Shown here: in pieces, positions 1-10,197 of the stretch | How the letters are laid out: each line of letters begins with the position of its first letter | How positions within the stretch are numbered: the stretch's first letter is position 1 | Source of the DNA: Hirundichthys speculiger | Lineage: Eukaryota > Chordata > Actinopteri > Beloniformes > Exocoetidae | Direction: 5' to 3' | NCBI GenBank assembly: GCA_018398805.1 | Contig: JAGFBZ010000860.1 | Location: 849,501-913,500, forward strand | Length of the DNA stretch: 64,000 nt | Notes under the pieces: model-generated | What the model saw: the letters and a program-made list of their open reading frames with translations, nothing else | Told to the model about the DNA's origin: nothing | The model's database searches: none | Made by a program: the position numbers and the translations under genes

Positions 1-640
1 GATATTTTAGCCCTTTGTACGATGTAAGATCAATAATTGGAAAAAACCTCCAAATGTACGATAATTTCGACCTTTGTACGATGTACAATCAATAATTGTA
101 AAAAACCCAAATGTATGATCATTTGTACAATAATTTAGTCCTTTGTACGATGTAAGATCAATAATTGTAAAAAAAACCAAATGTACGCTAATTTAGCCCT
201 TTGTTCCATGTACGATCAATAACTGTAAAAAAAAAACAAATGTATGATAATTTGTACAATAATTTAGCCCTTTGTACGATGTACAATCAATAATTGTAAA
301 AAACCCAAATGTACGATAATTTCGACCTTTGTACGATGTACAATCAATAATTGTAAAAAAACCCAAATGTACGATAATTTCAATTTGTACGATGTAATCA
401 ATAATTGTAAAAAACTCTAATGTACCATAATTTGTACGATAATTTAGCCCTTTGTACGATGTATGATCAATAATTGTAAAAAAAAAACCAAATTTTTGAT
501 AATTTAGCCCTTTGTTCGATGTACAATTAATAACTGTAAAACAACCCAAATGTATGATAGTTTGTACAATAATTTAGCCCTTTGTTCGATGTACGATCAA
601 TAACTGTATAACAACCCAAATGTACGATAGTGTGCCAAAA
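1..640. repeat. Minisatellite built from hAT subterminal units, about 10 copies
   Basis: Degenerate tandem units of about 57-80 bp carry the words TTTGTACGATGTA, ATCAATAATTGTAAAAA and AAATGTACGATAATTT. Short and long unit types alternate; the long type adds a second GATAATTTGTACAATAATTT segment. The reverse complement of one unit aligns with 32085-32150 of the intact hAT copy (TTATTGATCGTACATCGTAC then AAATTATCGTAC). The 118-codon minus-strand open frame across 193-549 is only the translated repeat. Confidence 0.85.
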
Positions 641-715
641 CCGGGAGACTAACTGATGTAATGCTAATGCAAAGAAGAAGAAGATTCCAACAACTCCTAT
701 CACTACAATAAAGAC

Positions 716-1004
716 CTTCAGCAGGAAGATCCCCCCATATGATCCAGGTCCTGCTCAAGGTTTCTTCCTCTTAAATTGGAGTTTTTTCTTGCCACTGTTT
801 GTCTTAAAGTTTTTCCTTCTCCCTCTGTGGGAGTTTTTTACTTGCCATTATCCTTGATTGGATTTAATATTATAATTTTAGTTAATGATATTTGCTCGGG
901 GGTCATGATCTTTGGGTCTCTGTAAAGCGCCTAGAGACAATTGACATTGTAACAGATGTTTTACAAATCAAATTGAATTGAAAATTGAATTGAATTGAAT
1001 TGAA
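716..1004 (+). repeat. LINE-derived 3' tail (family A, copy 1), (ATTGA)n end
   Basis: The sequence runs from CATATGATCCAGGTCCTGC through GTAAAGCGCCTAGAGACAA to an (ATTGA)n tail. The same block occurs at 16501-17034 (+, longer) and 58997-59543 (-). A shared 3' end with variable 5' truncation is typical of non-LTR retrotransposition. I recognise it as a common teleost LINE or SINE tail but cannot name the parent LINE from sequence alone. It lies inside the hAT element. Confidence 0.75.
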
Positions 1005-1125
1005 ACACAGCCAAAGCGCATGTAATCCTAGCTGCGTCATGGTTGGATTTAGTGTACGATAGTTTGGGCTAAAATACGATAATTTTGGGATCTCTGTACT
1101 TAAATTTCAACATTTGGCAACACTG

Positions 1126-1767
1126 ACTGTCAAGATATAGACATAAATTAAACACAAGTAGACTTTACATCTTGAATAGATTCCTACACTAATCCCACTA
1201 AAACAAAGGCATGTAAAAACCTCTTCTGATGCGCAGCCAGGACGAGACAACCCAGAGATTGACCGATAGTCTTGGGACAAATATGAACGTGGTTAAACCA
1301 TTTCTGTGACAGAGAACTGAAGAGGCCTCGTCTCTTTAAGACTGTGACTTCTCTGTGGGATGAAGATAAATCACGCAAGCCAACAGAAAACTGGCTGACG
1401 AACTTCAAGAGACACGCTCTATGTGGACAGACGGAGTTGGTGCGAATGGAAACACAGATGATGAAATGCCTTTGGTATGATGTGGTCAGGATACCTCAAA
1501 GATACAGCACGAACGCACCCTTTTCAGCCACATCTTTGTGCTTCTTTTAAAATCTGTTCACTGCCACTTCCAAGGCACATCAAATGCAGCATGATATAAG
1601 GAAGCAACGAGGAAGCTGGATAATTCAGCTCCGGGTCCATGATGACTCACGTGAATTCAACAGTGGCATCTTCTCAAACACGGGGACCTCCAAACAAAAT
1701 AATGGGATGTTTGGTAGATCGGAGTTTTTGATGTGGTAGACCATTCAAACATCAAATAAAAGCTCTG
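1126..1767. other. No recognisable feature
   Basis: This is sequence between the hAT end and the palindrome. The open frames are short and overlap on both strands (1184-1408 minus, 1344-1550 plus) without recognisable domains. I see no repeat family and no exon-like signal. Confidence 0.5.
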
Positions 1768-3538
1768 GTATGGGGTGCCGAATGTAAAAACTTGATTACA
1801 GTTTTCAAACTGATATATTTTCAATATTTAGCTCATTTTCTTCACATTTAGCTCATTTTACACACATTTGAGACATAAATATTTAAAATGTTAAATCTAA
1901 ATGTTAAATGTTAAATGTTAAATTTAAATATTAATCTAAATCTAAATAAATCTAAATATAAATGTAAATATAAATCTAAATATTAAATATAAATCAGTTT
2001 AAATGTTAAATCTAAATATTAAATCTAAATCTAAATGTTAAATCTAAATCAAATCTAAATCTAAATGTTAAAATCTAAATATTAAATCTAAATCCAAATG
2101 TTAAATGTTAAATCTAAATTTAAATCTAAATCTAAATGTTAAATCTAATGTAAATGTTAAATCATATCTAAATGTTAAATAAATCTAAATATTAAATCTC
2201 AAATCTAAATCTAAATCTAAATGAAATATTAATCTAAATATTAAATCTAAATCTAAATATTAAATCTAAATCTAAATGTAAATCTATATCTAAATGTTAA
2301 ATCTTATCTAAATGTTAAATCTTAAATTTAAATTTAAAGCTAAATCTAAATGTTAAATCTAAATTGTTAAATCTGTTAAATGTTAAATCTAAATCTAAAT
2401 AAATGTTAAATCTAAAAATGTTAAATCTATATCTAAATGTTAAATGTGTCGCCGAGTGTAAAGCGGGTTATTTAGAGGATTTACAAATGTCCCATGCCCC
2501 GTAAAGTCTCACAGCCGCACAACCACGCCCACACCACTGCTTAGGATCAATGGGAAGAGGGCTTGAGGGAGAGTCGGGACTCGAACATGGCTGCCTCCCT
2601 GCCTGTGGAAGATGGGGCCGGTACCGCTGAACAACCGCTTGAAGTGCAGCCTGCACACCCGCCAACACCGCCCGTTCAATGTCTTCCACAGGCAGGGAGG
2701 CAGCCATGTTCGAGTCCCGACTCTCCCTCAAGCCCTCTTCCCATTGATCCTAATCAGTGGTGTGGGCGTGGTTGTGCGGCTGTGAGACTTTACGGGGCAT
2801 GGGACATTTGTAAATCCTCTAAATAACCCGCTTTACACTCGGCGACACATTTTAGTTTTTAGACATTTAGATATAGATTTAACATTTAGATTTAGATTTA
2901 ATATTTAGATTTAACATTTAACATTTAGATTTAGATTTAACATTAGATTTAGATTTAATATTTAATTTAAGATTTAACATTTAGATTTAGATTTAATATT
3001 TAGATTTAAGATTTAACATTTAGATATAGATTTAACATTTAGATATAGATTTAACTTAGATAGATTAATATTTAGATTTAGATTTAATATTTAGATTTAA
3101 TATTTACATTTAGATTTAGATTTATATTTAGATTTAGATTTAACATTTAGATTTAGATTTAATATTTAGATTTAAAATTTAACATTAGATTAGATTTAAC
3201 ATTTACATATAGATTTAACATTTAGATTTAGATTTAATAGTAACATGGATTTAATTTAATATTTAGATTTATATTTAACATTAGATTTAGATTTAATATT
3301 TAGATTTAGATTTAACATTTAGATTTAGATTTAGTTTAATTTATTTAACATTTAGATTTATATTTAATATTTAATTTATTTTTATATTTAGATTTAACAT
3401 TTAGATTTAGATTTATTTAAATTTAACATTTAACATTGTCTCAAATGTTGTAAAACTAAAGTGAAGAAAATGAGCTAAATATTGAAAATATATCAGTTTG
3501 AAAACTGTAATCAAGTTTTTACATTCGGCACCCCATAC
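1768..3538. mobile_element. Foldback-like element: 1.77-kb palindrome with tandem-repeat arms
   Basis: The arms at 1768-2612 and 2682-3538 are inverted copies separated by a single-copy loop of about 69 bp. The outer ends read GTATGGGGTGCCGAATG and its complement CATTCGGCACCCCATAC. The outer two thirds of each arm are degenerate tandem TTTAGA/AAATGT words; the inner third is non-repetitive (TGTGTCGCCGAGTG... to GCCTGTGGAAGA). TCTG directly precedes the left end (1764-1767) and directly follows the right end (3539-3542), a possible 4-bp TSD. Long inverted arms made of short tandem repeats around a small loop are the architecture of foldback elements such as FB in Drosophila. No transposase is present, so family membership is inferred. 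Confidence 0.7.
2468..2826. other. Mirror-image open frames across the palindrome loop
   Basis: Two 87-codon frames, 2468-2731 on minus and 2563-2826 on plus, share their first 17 residues (MRESRDSNMAASLPVED) and nearly all of their last 40, because each begins in one arm and ends in the other. Only the loop-encoded middle differs. The composition is Ser/Pro-rich with no known domain. I read them as a consequence of the palindrome, not as genes. The word GTTCGAGTC, which fits the RNA polymerase III B-box consensus, occurs at 2708-2716 and inverted at 2578-2586, but no A box was found. Confidence 0.5.
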
Positions 3539-4006
3539 TCTGGAACAAAGATGTTTTTCTTATAGTGTCCCTGTTCTTTCAGTGCTTCCCACAAATTCTG
3601 AGCAGGTCCGACTTGGACGCGTAATATTAAAACTGCATTTTGGGGCCTTAATTGTATAAATGCTGCTTCATAAGTCCATGACTTTTGGTCTCTATTGAAG
3701 GCCACAGTTTTGTTATCGTTCTGGCTCCATCAAGTCGCTAAGTTTTGACACGTAGGTGTCTAGACAGCGAATCTCAAGGTCCCCATGTTTTTCATGTAAT
3801 GCTTAAGACGACTGTTGCCTTTGTGCAGTTTGTCATTCTGAACCATCCTGTATTCTGTGATGTGAGTTAATGACCTCTCTGAATTGTATACGATTTGGAG
3901 AATAAATCCGCTTTGCACCTCTGTCGTAGTCCAGCACATTGTTTAACAGCCGATTGACTGCCTCACCAGTGCACAATAATAGTATATTCTTATAAGTAAG
4001 AGTATA
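3539..4006. other. No recognisable feature
   Basis: Between the palindrome and the next transposon. It contains two minus-strand open frames of about 62-64 codons with no recognisable domain. It may be older transposon sequence, but nothing supports a specific call. Confidence 0.4.
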
Positions 4007-5256
4007 CGGGTCATTCTTCAACTATTGTAGAATTTGTGTCCTTTGCAGGAATAATAGATGCAAAACATTTTTCTTGATTTTTTGTTTTTGGCACAGTTAC
4101 TTGACACCAAGAGGAACATACAAAAATTAATTTAAAGGTCAAGTGTTATTTTTACTACATAAACCATGGTTTTATATGTATGGATTGTACTATTGTTCCT
4201 CAGTCAGATTTTTGACCTTCAATCCCTCTTACTATTGAATTACATTTTGATTTAAAAACTAACTTTACAGACAAATGGCACATAAATACCTATTTTAATG
4301 AAACTTACCATGTGTTGTAATATACAGTAGTATTAATTGTCTTTTTTTATAAAAAGAACACCTGTCCCATGTGGTCACTGTCATTCCCGTCACACACCAC
4401 AAAATGTAACTTTATGGAGTTTTTTTTAAGGTGTGAACACCTGCAACCATGGTAACAGTCAGTCACAGGAGAGCATATGGCAGGAGAGCAGAGCTAGCTC
4501 CCTGGAAGAATATAAAAGCTGAAAAAAATCAATGTAAATATTTCCCAAACAAAGAATATGTTTATTGGTCGTCAATTCTTCACAGCTCATATTTTCTTTA
4601 AATTTATAAATAATTAATAAAATAACATTTCATGTCGTGTATTTTGTGTATATTTAATGCTAGCTTTAAAACAGAGATTAGCATGCTAATACAACATGAG
4701 ATCTTTAAAAAAATGTGACTCATTGTCATTTCCACAACATTCAACATTCAACACATTCAACAACATTTCCATCACGTTTTTCATTGTGATGGAAATTAAA
4801 ATCCTGAAAATAAATATATTTATATATTTGGGATCATTTATGTTTGAAATTTCATGAAATGTTTTGAAAACATGAGTTCTGTAAATAATTTTGTTTGTAA
4901 AACACATTGTTTGTGGTGTGATGGAAATGATGCTTTCCTCTGAATTAAAATTGGAAAAAATATATATAAAATATATATTTCTATATAATTACATCACAAC
5001 AGCTACCAGAATGTACTTCTACACATAATGGATGGGCAAAACATATCAAAATATTACCTAAAATATGTGTTTGATTACTGGCGACCTGTCCAGGGTGTAC
5101 CCCTGCCTTTCGCCCGTAGACGGTTGGGATAGGCTCCAGCAGATCCCCGGCCCTTCCGGAGGATGAAACGGGTATAGATAATGGATGGATGGATGCATGT
5201 GTTTGATTTTCTAAAATTTTTGAGACCAAATTTGACCATAGTTGAAGAATGACCCA
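4007..5256. mobile_element. 1.25-kb TIR DNA transposon, non-autonomous, TA-flanked
   Basis: The left end at 4007 reads GGGTCATTCTTCAACTATTG after its first base. The right end, reverse-complemented from 5256, reads GGGTCATTCTTCAACTATGG. TA lies immediately outside both ends (4005-4006 and 5257-5258), which would fit a Tc1/mariner-type TSD. The interior is AT-rich and non-coding, with short repeats of AACATTCAACA near 4735-4765. A 120-bp retroposon sits near the right end. The superfamily is inferred only from the TA flanks. Confidence 0.6.
5077..5196 (+). mobile_element. Short retroposon with (TGGA)n tail and 12-bp TSD
   Basis: The 120-bp insert reads ACTGGCGACCTGTCCAGGG...GGATAGGCTCCAGC... 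and ends ATGGATGGATGGATG. It is flanked by perfect direct repeats ATGTGTTTGATT at 5065-5076 and 5197-5208. I recognise the sequence as a very abundant teleost SINE-like or LINE-tail repeat. The TSD shows that it is a true insertion into the surrounding transposon. Confidence 0.85.
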
Positions 5257-5258
5257 TA

Positions 5259-6206
5259 TCCAAATTCTCATTTTACAGACGCCAAGTGATTACTGCACAG
5301 GATCACGGGAACAGATGCTGAGGCCTTTGGATTATCCTTTTGTTTTTTTCTCGTCACCCTCATTTGTGTGAAATATGATTGTCACCTCCAGTGCAGCTCT
5401 CAGCTAACAAGAGCTTTCATTGTCTGGGACCGACTAATGATTTACACCGATCACAGTGAGAACAAAGTTCCATACGTTCGCTGAGAGAAACGCTTTCATT
5501 CTTTTTTTTTTTCTAAGAGCACTTGATGACGGCTCTTAAAGCTTCGCCTGCTCGTTTCATTACCACTTCTTGCTCTCTCCACCACGTCAACTCAATGACA
5601 CCTTTCCTGCCACTCACAAAACTTTCCGTTCTGATTTAATTGCTGGCCTTTTAGTCTTTCTCAAAATCAGCCTGGACCGTTTTGCAGCCTTTTCATTACA
5701 AAGTTAAACTTCTCAAGATGGAATACAGTGGCGGTAAGTGCCACATCCTCTCAGTATGGCAAGGGCAGGGTAATTGTCTCTGTGGCGTAATCATCCCTCA
5801 ACAAAAGCCAGTGGAAATGACAGGGTTTTAACATAATAAGGAGCACTGTCATTTTAGTTTCACCCCTGAAAAATCCTCCCCGACAGCATTAGTGCTGCAG
5901 TTTGCTTCCCTCTGTTGCAGGGAATGTTTATCTTCATCTTAGGGCTTCAATTTCACTCTTTTCTTCCCTGCCGATGGCCTGTAATTACATCCATCTGCTC
6001 TTTATACATACTGTGCTACTTGTCGCTGCAGAGATAACAGAATTCACCGGCAGAGCAGAGAGGCAGCCCAACACCAATGAAACCCACCTGAAGCTATATG
6101 ACTTTACGTTTCAGTCGTCTCAGTCATAATAACAGTTCAAAAGGAAACTTTTATTTATTTTGTCTCCAATAGTAATTCTACTGCGTTTCAGTGAGTGGAC
6201 AGCTGA
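5259..6206. other. No recognisable feature
   Basis: Mixed-composition sequence with no repeat family I recognise. The plus-strand open frame at 5902-6129 has no domain and no convincing splice context. It may be host intronic or intergenic DNA. Confidence 0.45.
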
Positions 6207-6674
6207 CAAATCAATAGGAATGCACAATAACTGTTTTTTAAATCCGATACCGATAATTGATAACTTTCAGCTCCTAAAGGCCGATACCGATACAGATAAC
6301 ACACACATATACCTAAGATCATTACATCAAAACTATGAACAAAACCAAAAACAGTTTTGACTCTTTAAATGAACAGATATTTATTTTTTCCAATGAAAAA
6401 CTATTGAAAGCCTCTCAAACATTTTCGTAAAAATATCAAACAAACCTATTTGATATCTCACATTAACTTAAATAAGCTGCATTACTGACTGATATAAAAA
6501 ATAAAGGCTCCTTGAACTGATGGAAATACATGCATCAGAATTACTAACTAACAAAAATGCATTCCTCAATGACAGTAAAAAAATAATGCACAGTGCATAA
6601 TGTACTGACACAAGTTAGACTTGTCTGTGTAAATAAACTGAAAAAGTGCACTCCATAGTAACAAAAAATTACAT

Positions 6675-7085
6675 TTAAAGGTGGGGTAGGTGTTCTTTGA
6701 AAAAACGGTTCCAGCAATCCAACTCAAGTGAGATTTTGAAAATATACACTCCCTCCCTCCTCCCAAAGGCTCCGCCTCCTCCTCTTCAGCTCACCCCTCG
6801 AAACCACGCCTTCACACGATTCACGACTACATGAAGCCGGGTGGGGGGTGGGTGGGTGGGAGTACATTGATATTTGAAGGACGTATTAGGCAGCCAATAA
6901 ATGTAAAGATGATCAGTACATTGATTGGTCAGAGTTTTCCTCTGATTATACCCTCTAGACTGGACCAAAACGTTTAGTTTTTTTTGCAAACATTTTATTT
7001 CAGTGGGTGCAATGGGAACGTGAAAAGGTTTTCAGGCAATATTGTAAAAAGTGCTGCAAAAAAAGAACACCTACCCCACTTTTAA
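6675..7085. mobile_element. TTAA-flanked MITE (piggyBac-like) nested in hAT
   Basis: The element starts TTAAAGGTGGGGTAGGTG and ends, reverse-complemented, TTAAAAGTGGGGTAGGTG. Each end continues into GTTCTTT, giving about 22 bp of TIR. The TTAA at both ends (6675-6678 and 7082-7085) is the piggyBac target signature. The interior is non-coding and includes a GGTGGGTGGGTGGG tract near 6842-6860. Confidence 0.75.
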
Positions 7086-7250
7086 AGGATTTTGGCTTGT
7101 GGTTCCATTCAAATGAATGCCTTTAATTAAAGTAAATAAGGTTCAGTAGTTTTTTTTTTTTTTCAATCTCATGGAAGCTTTAGATGAGAGAGATGAGAGC
7201 GATGATGGCGATAAGCGGAGAGGGGAGGGGAGGGGAGACTTGCTCCTAGC

Positions 7251-7304
7251 TTACTCACGTTAGCTCACGTTAGCTCATGTTACCTCATGTTAGCTCATGT
7301 TAGC
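7251..7304. repeat. 10-bp tandem repeat TAGCTCATGT, about 5 copies
   Basis: TTAGCTCACGT/TTAGCTCATGT units follow one another, with one unit reading TTACCTCATGT. A purine-rich AGGGG tract precedes it at 7218-7236. The array lies inside the hAT element. Confidence 0.8.
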
Positions 7305-7936
7305 GCGATTTCAAAACTCCATCGAAGCGATGGTTATGTTTCAGGTGGCTGATCAGGTTTGACGTATTAAAGCTTGTGCTATTTTTCCCTCCTTCACTTG
7401 GAGCATTTGTCACAAATAACCAGCGAACTATCTTCTTCTGAAACTTTAACGAAGTTCCATATAATGGCCGCCATGTTTGTTTGTTTTTATCAGCACACTG
7501 TGCTGCAATGTTGCATTCAAGGGGTAACGTTCCCTCGTTTGCTAGTCATTCTTTCGGCCTTATCTATTTTTTCAATTTTGTATGTGTAACATGTGGGAAA
7601 ATACTGCAAATATCAATTCAAGTCAGCAACTACCAAAAATTATGACCAAGTCAACAAGATGTTTTCTGGTATGAGGGGGTATTCTTGATTTTCCTTACTG
7701 AGATATTGTTTTTCTGATTATGCTGACGTCACTTGAACATAGCATTCACTGCTGATCATTCAGGTCTCAGTGGGAGTGAGGCACTGTCGAGTTGACAAAT
7801 ATTTATATGTATATATTTTTTTTAGTTATCAGGGCTATTCGTCATGATATTGGACTTATCAGGATGACGTTATAATTTCCTGTTATCGGCCGGATAGTTA
7901 TCGGGTCGATAATTATCGTGCACCCCTACAAATCAA

Positions 7937-8424
7937 ATTCATTAATTGCAAGGATGGATTGAGTGCCAACGATAATGGTAAGGGTGGGTGAAAGGCATCC
8001 CTTTATCTGCACTTTAGGGATGTTGAGCAACAGGTTTTCTACAACAAAAAAAAGAGAACAATGGCAAATGTTCCAGGGGGTTCAGAGCGAGCGGCGCAGT
8101 AAATCTGAGGATAAATTAAGCTGAGACAGCAGGGACCCAAACAGCAATTCAGCTGGGCTGAGCCACTCCACGGAGGATACGCATCACCTCTGCATCTGAA
8201 GAATATGAAACCTCCAGCCTGAGAAAAAGAAACTAATCCCATCTGTAACTGTCACACAGCTTATTTGCATTCACATCCTCCTCCTCCTGCTATGTTTGCT
8301 TCTGTAATTCTTTGACAGTATTCTCTTGCTTCTCTTTGTCAAACGAACTTAGAGGTACAGACATGAATCTGCTATAAGGGATATGAGGAAACTATGCAGC
8401 GCTGCAGCAGCTACGAGGACATGG
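7937..8424. other. No recognisable feature
   Basis: The minus-strand open frame at 8039-8242 has no recognisable domain. I see no repeat family here. Confidence 0.45.
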
Positions 8425-8427
8425 GGT

Positions 8428-8620
8428 CAGATGCATAAAGCTCAGTGTGGTTTCAAGACGTTAAGGTAGAAATGTGCGTACGCATTCTCTTCACCTGATT
8501 TATAGAAGCTGTGTGCATGTATGCATCTCTTTTACAAATCTCACTGTGAAAGTGTTGGCACACCAGTGAACCTGATTTCCGTCCCCATTTAAAAACAGTG
8601 AAGACAGTCCTTTTAATTAA
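8428..8620. mobile_element. Possible Harbinger-like element end
   Basis: GTCAGATGCATAAAGCTC followed by GTGCGTACGCATT resembles, in inverse, the ends near 20405-20425 (CATTAATTCATCTGGCC) and 26000-26025 (TTTATGCATCTGGCC). The shared GGCCAGATGCATAAA-type terminus suggests one DNA-transposon family, possibly PIF/Harbinger. No matching partner end or TSD was found locally, so this is a fragment call. Confidence 0.35.
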
Positions 8621-9165
8621 TCATTTGCATATAAAAACACTGTTGGCACCAAATATATAGAAACTGCAATAAAACTAACAGCAAAATAAAAAAGAAGTGC
8701 AAGACTGAAACGCTCATTAATAAAGTAGAGAAAAGGTAATCTGGTCTTATTTAGTGGCCTCGGCTTGGGAATCACAAAGAGAACAAAAAACGATTTTATC
8801 CCCTCTGTGAGTTTAGTGCAAAGGACCGTCAACAGCTAAACGAGAAATGCTTAGGTTACAAACGAGACAAAGGAGTGCTTACAGGACAGCATTAGTGGAG
8901 GAGCGCCGATAACCTCAGCTTTCTTTGCAGCAGATTAACACCTGCATATCTACAGACGGCCCTGCATGGAGTTGTTTATGAACGATATCAGCTATTGATG
9001 AATGTTGGTTCTTGAAGCAGTACTGTCATCGGAGATCAGCAGTATCCAGGTCAGCTTTCAACTTTTGTCCTTTACACACACTTAAGTCGCTTTCACACAT
9101 GTTGGCGCGCACCAACTTCCACTAGTTATCATTTTTCAGTTCGGTTCACGTAATGTTTTCACTGT
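8621..9165. other. No recognisable feature
   Basis: AT-rich sequence with a 71-codon minus-strand frame at 8617-8832 and no recognisable domain. CGCTTTCACACATGTTGGCGCGC near 9090 resembles a transposon terminus seen elsewhere in fish, but there is no partner end. Confidence 0.35.
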
Positions 9166-9171
9166 AGCCCA

Positions 9172-9221
9172 GTCATTCTCAAATAATGGGGCACAACCCC
9201 TTAGGGGAGCTGTGCGATGCT

Positions 9222-9256
<35 letters not shown>

Positions 9257-9257
9257 C
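9172..9257. repeat. hAT left-end fragment followed by poly-G tract
   Basis: CAGTCATTCTCAAATAATG followed by GGGCACAACCCC is the familiar hAT (Charlie-like) terminus of the CAGTGGTTCTCAAA type. It runs into about 34 uninterrupted G at 9223-9256. The hAT at 9266-10009 is inserted just beyond. GTGACCCCAGGGAACATG after that insertion (from 10014) is probably the continuation of this older element. Confidence 0.5.
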
Positions 9258-9265
9258 GTGTATGA

Positions 9266-10009
9266 TAGAGGTCTTTATGGGTCCACTTTCATGGACACAA
9301 ACCCGAATGGACCCGTGAAAATTCGACCCGAAACCGACCCGACCCAAGCTATTATCATAAGTCCAGGGGTCCGAACCGGAATGGACCCGATCCAAGTCTT
9401 TAGTTTCCAACCACGAACCAAACCGATATACCCGAGTAGAACCGAGACAATCCAGCCCATAGTTGCTCATGTTAAAAGTTGTTTAGCGTTGAATAAAACT
9501 TGATTTTCTTACCTAAAGTTGTCTTCTTCTACCCGGTTCAGTTGCTACATAGGCTACGTGATGTAAACAACAATAAATCCACGTCATTATTTTCTTTGTG
9601 GATACAGATGCTATTGTTGCAACTGCTAACGCTAATAGCTACATCGGTCAGGACGTGTCGTAAACATATTCTCTCATCCAGCGTTGTCATGTTGGTGTTT
9701 AGTTGTGCGTTACAGCTCCCAGGCAAACCGCTAATAACACGCTACGGCAACACGACTGTTTAATGACAAACATGCCACGTTAATTAATAATCATTTAACT
9801 GCCCCGAGTCCTGACATTGGCTGCCACCGCCAATATCTTTACCTCTCTTGAGTAAACGTGAACCCAGCCTGTCAGAGAGCACCGACCAGACCCGAGACTA
9901 ACTGTACCGATTCCGACCCGAACCCGGAATCACGTCTTTTGAATGGACCCGAGACCCGATTCGGGTTGGGTCGGAGCCTCGGATTTTTGGGTTGTTCTGA
10001 AGACCTCTA
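9266..10009. mobile_element. hAT-type MITE, 744 bp, rich in ACCCGA words
   Basis: The ends are TAGAGGTCTTTATGG and, reverse-complemented, TAGAGGTCTTCAGAA. The 8-bp flanks are GTGTATGA (9258-9265) and GTGTGTGA (10010-10017), 7 of 8 identical. Many GACCCGA/ACCCGA words cluster in both subterminal regions (9295-9440 and 9880-9975), which in hAT elements often act as transposase-binding sites. There is no coding capacity. It is inserted in an older hAT fragment. Confidence 0.85.
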
Positions 10010-10030
10010 GTGTGTGACCCCAGGGAACAT

Positions 10031-10079
10031 GCTTTTTTTTTTTTTTTTTTTTTTTTGCAGTTTTTTTTTTTTTTTTTTG
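10031..10079. repeat. Interrupted poly-T tracts
   Basis: Two T runs separated by GCAG, with a second GCAG at the end, look like a duplicated T-tract/GCAG unit. The 69-codon minus-strand Lys-rich frame over this stretch comes from the homopolymer. Confidence 0.7.
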
Positions 10080-10197
10080 CAGTACTGGAATAAAGTGTAA
10101 TTGCAAATATACTCCAGTAGGGGGCAGTGGCGCTCTCATTGTTGCAGTGTGTGCAGGGAGTATTAGCTATATTGTGTCGTGAAATGTTTTCTTCTTT

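Larger units (their letters stand above)
1..1125 (-). mobile_element. hAT-type non-autonomous element, 5' side cut by window edge
   Basis: The right end at 1053-1125 reads CGATAATTTTG...TTGGCAACACTG. This matches, in opposite orientation, the left end of the intact hAT copy at 31321-32174, whose TIR is CAGTGTTGCCAGGTG. The repeat array at 1-640 matches the other subterminal region of that copy. A LINE-derived tail is inserted at about 716-1004. The other terminus lies outside the window, so no TSD can be tested. There is no transposase. The family assignment rests on the intact copy's 8-bp TSD. Confidence 0.75.
6215..7928. mobile_element. hAT-type non-autonomous element, 1.71 kb, perfect 8-bp TSD
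   Basis: The ends are TAGGAATGCACAATAAC at the left and, reverse-complemented, TAGGGGTGCACGATAAT at the right. Perfect 8-bp direct repeats CAAATCAA flank it at 6207-6214 and 7929-7936, the hAT hallmark. Subterminal regions are rich in CCGATA/TATCGG words, which may be transposase-binding motifs. There is no transposase reading frame. A TTAA-flanked MITE is nested at 6675-7085. A short 10-bp array lies at 7251-7304. Confidence 0.9.

Noticed and set aside
193..549. 118-codon minus-strand open frame with repeating FFTIID words
   Set aside because: It is simply the translation of the minisatellite; the unit length and composition keep it open by chance.
2578..2716. tRNA-like B-box words in the palindrome
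   Set aside because: No A box, no cloverleaf and no CCA-proximal stem could be drawn around them, so no tRNA gene is called.
9186..9503. Frames with poly-Gly or poly-Pro on either strand
   Set aside because: They come from the poly-G homopolymer running into a hAT MITE with defined ends.
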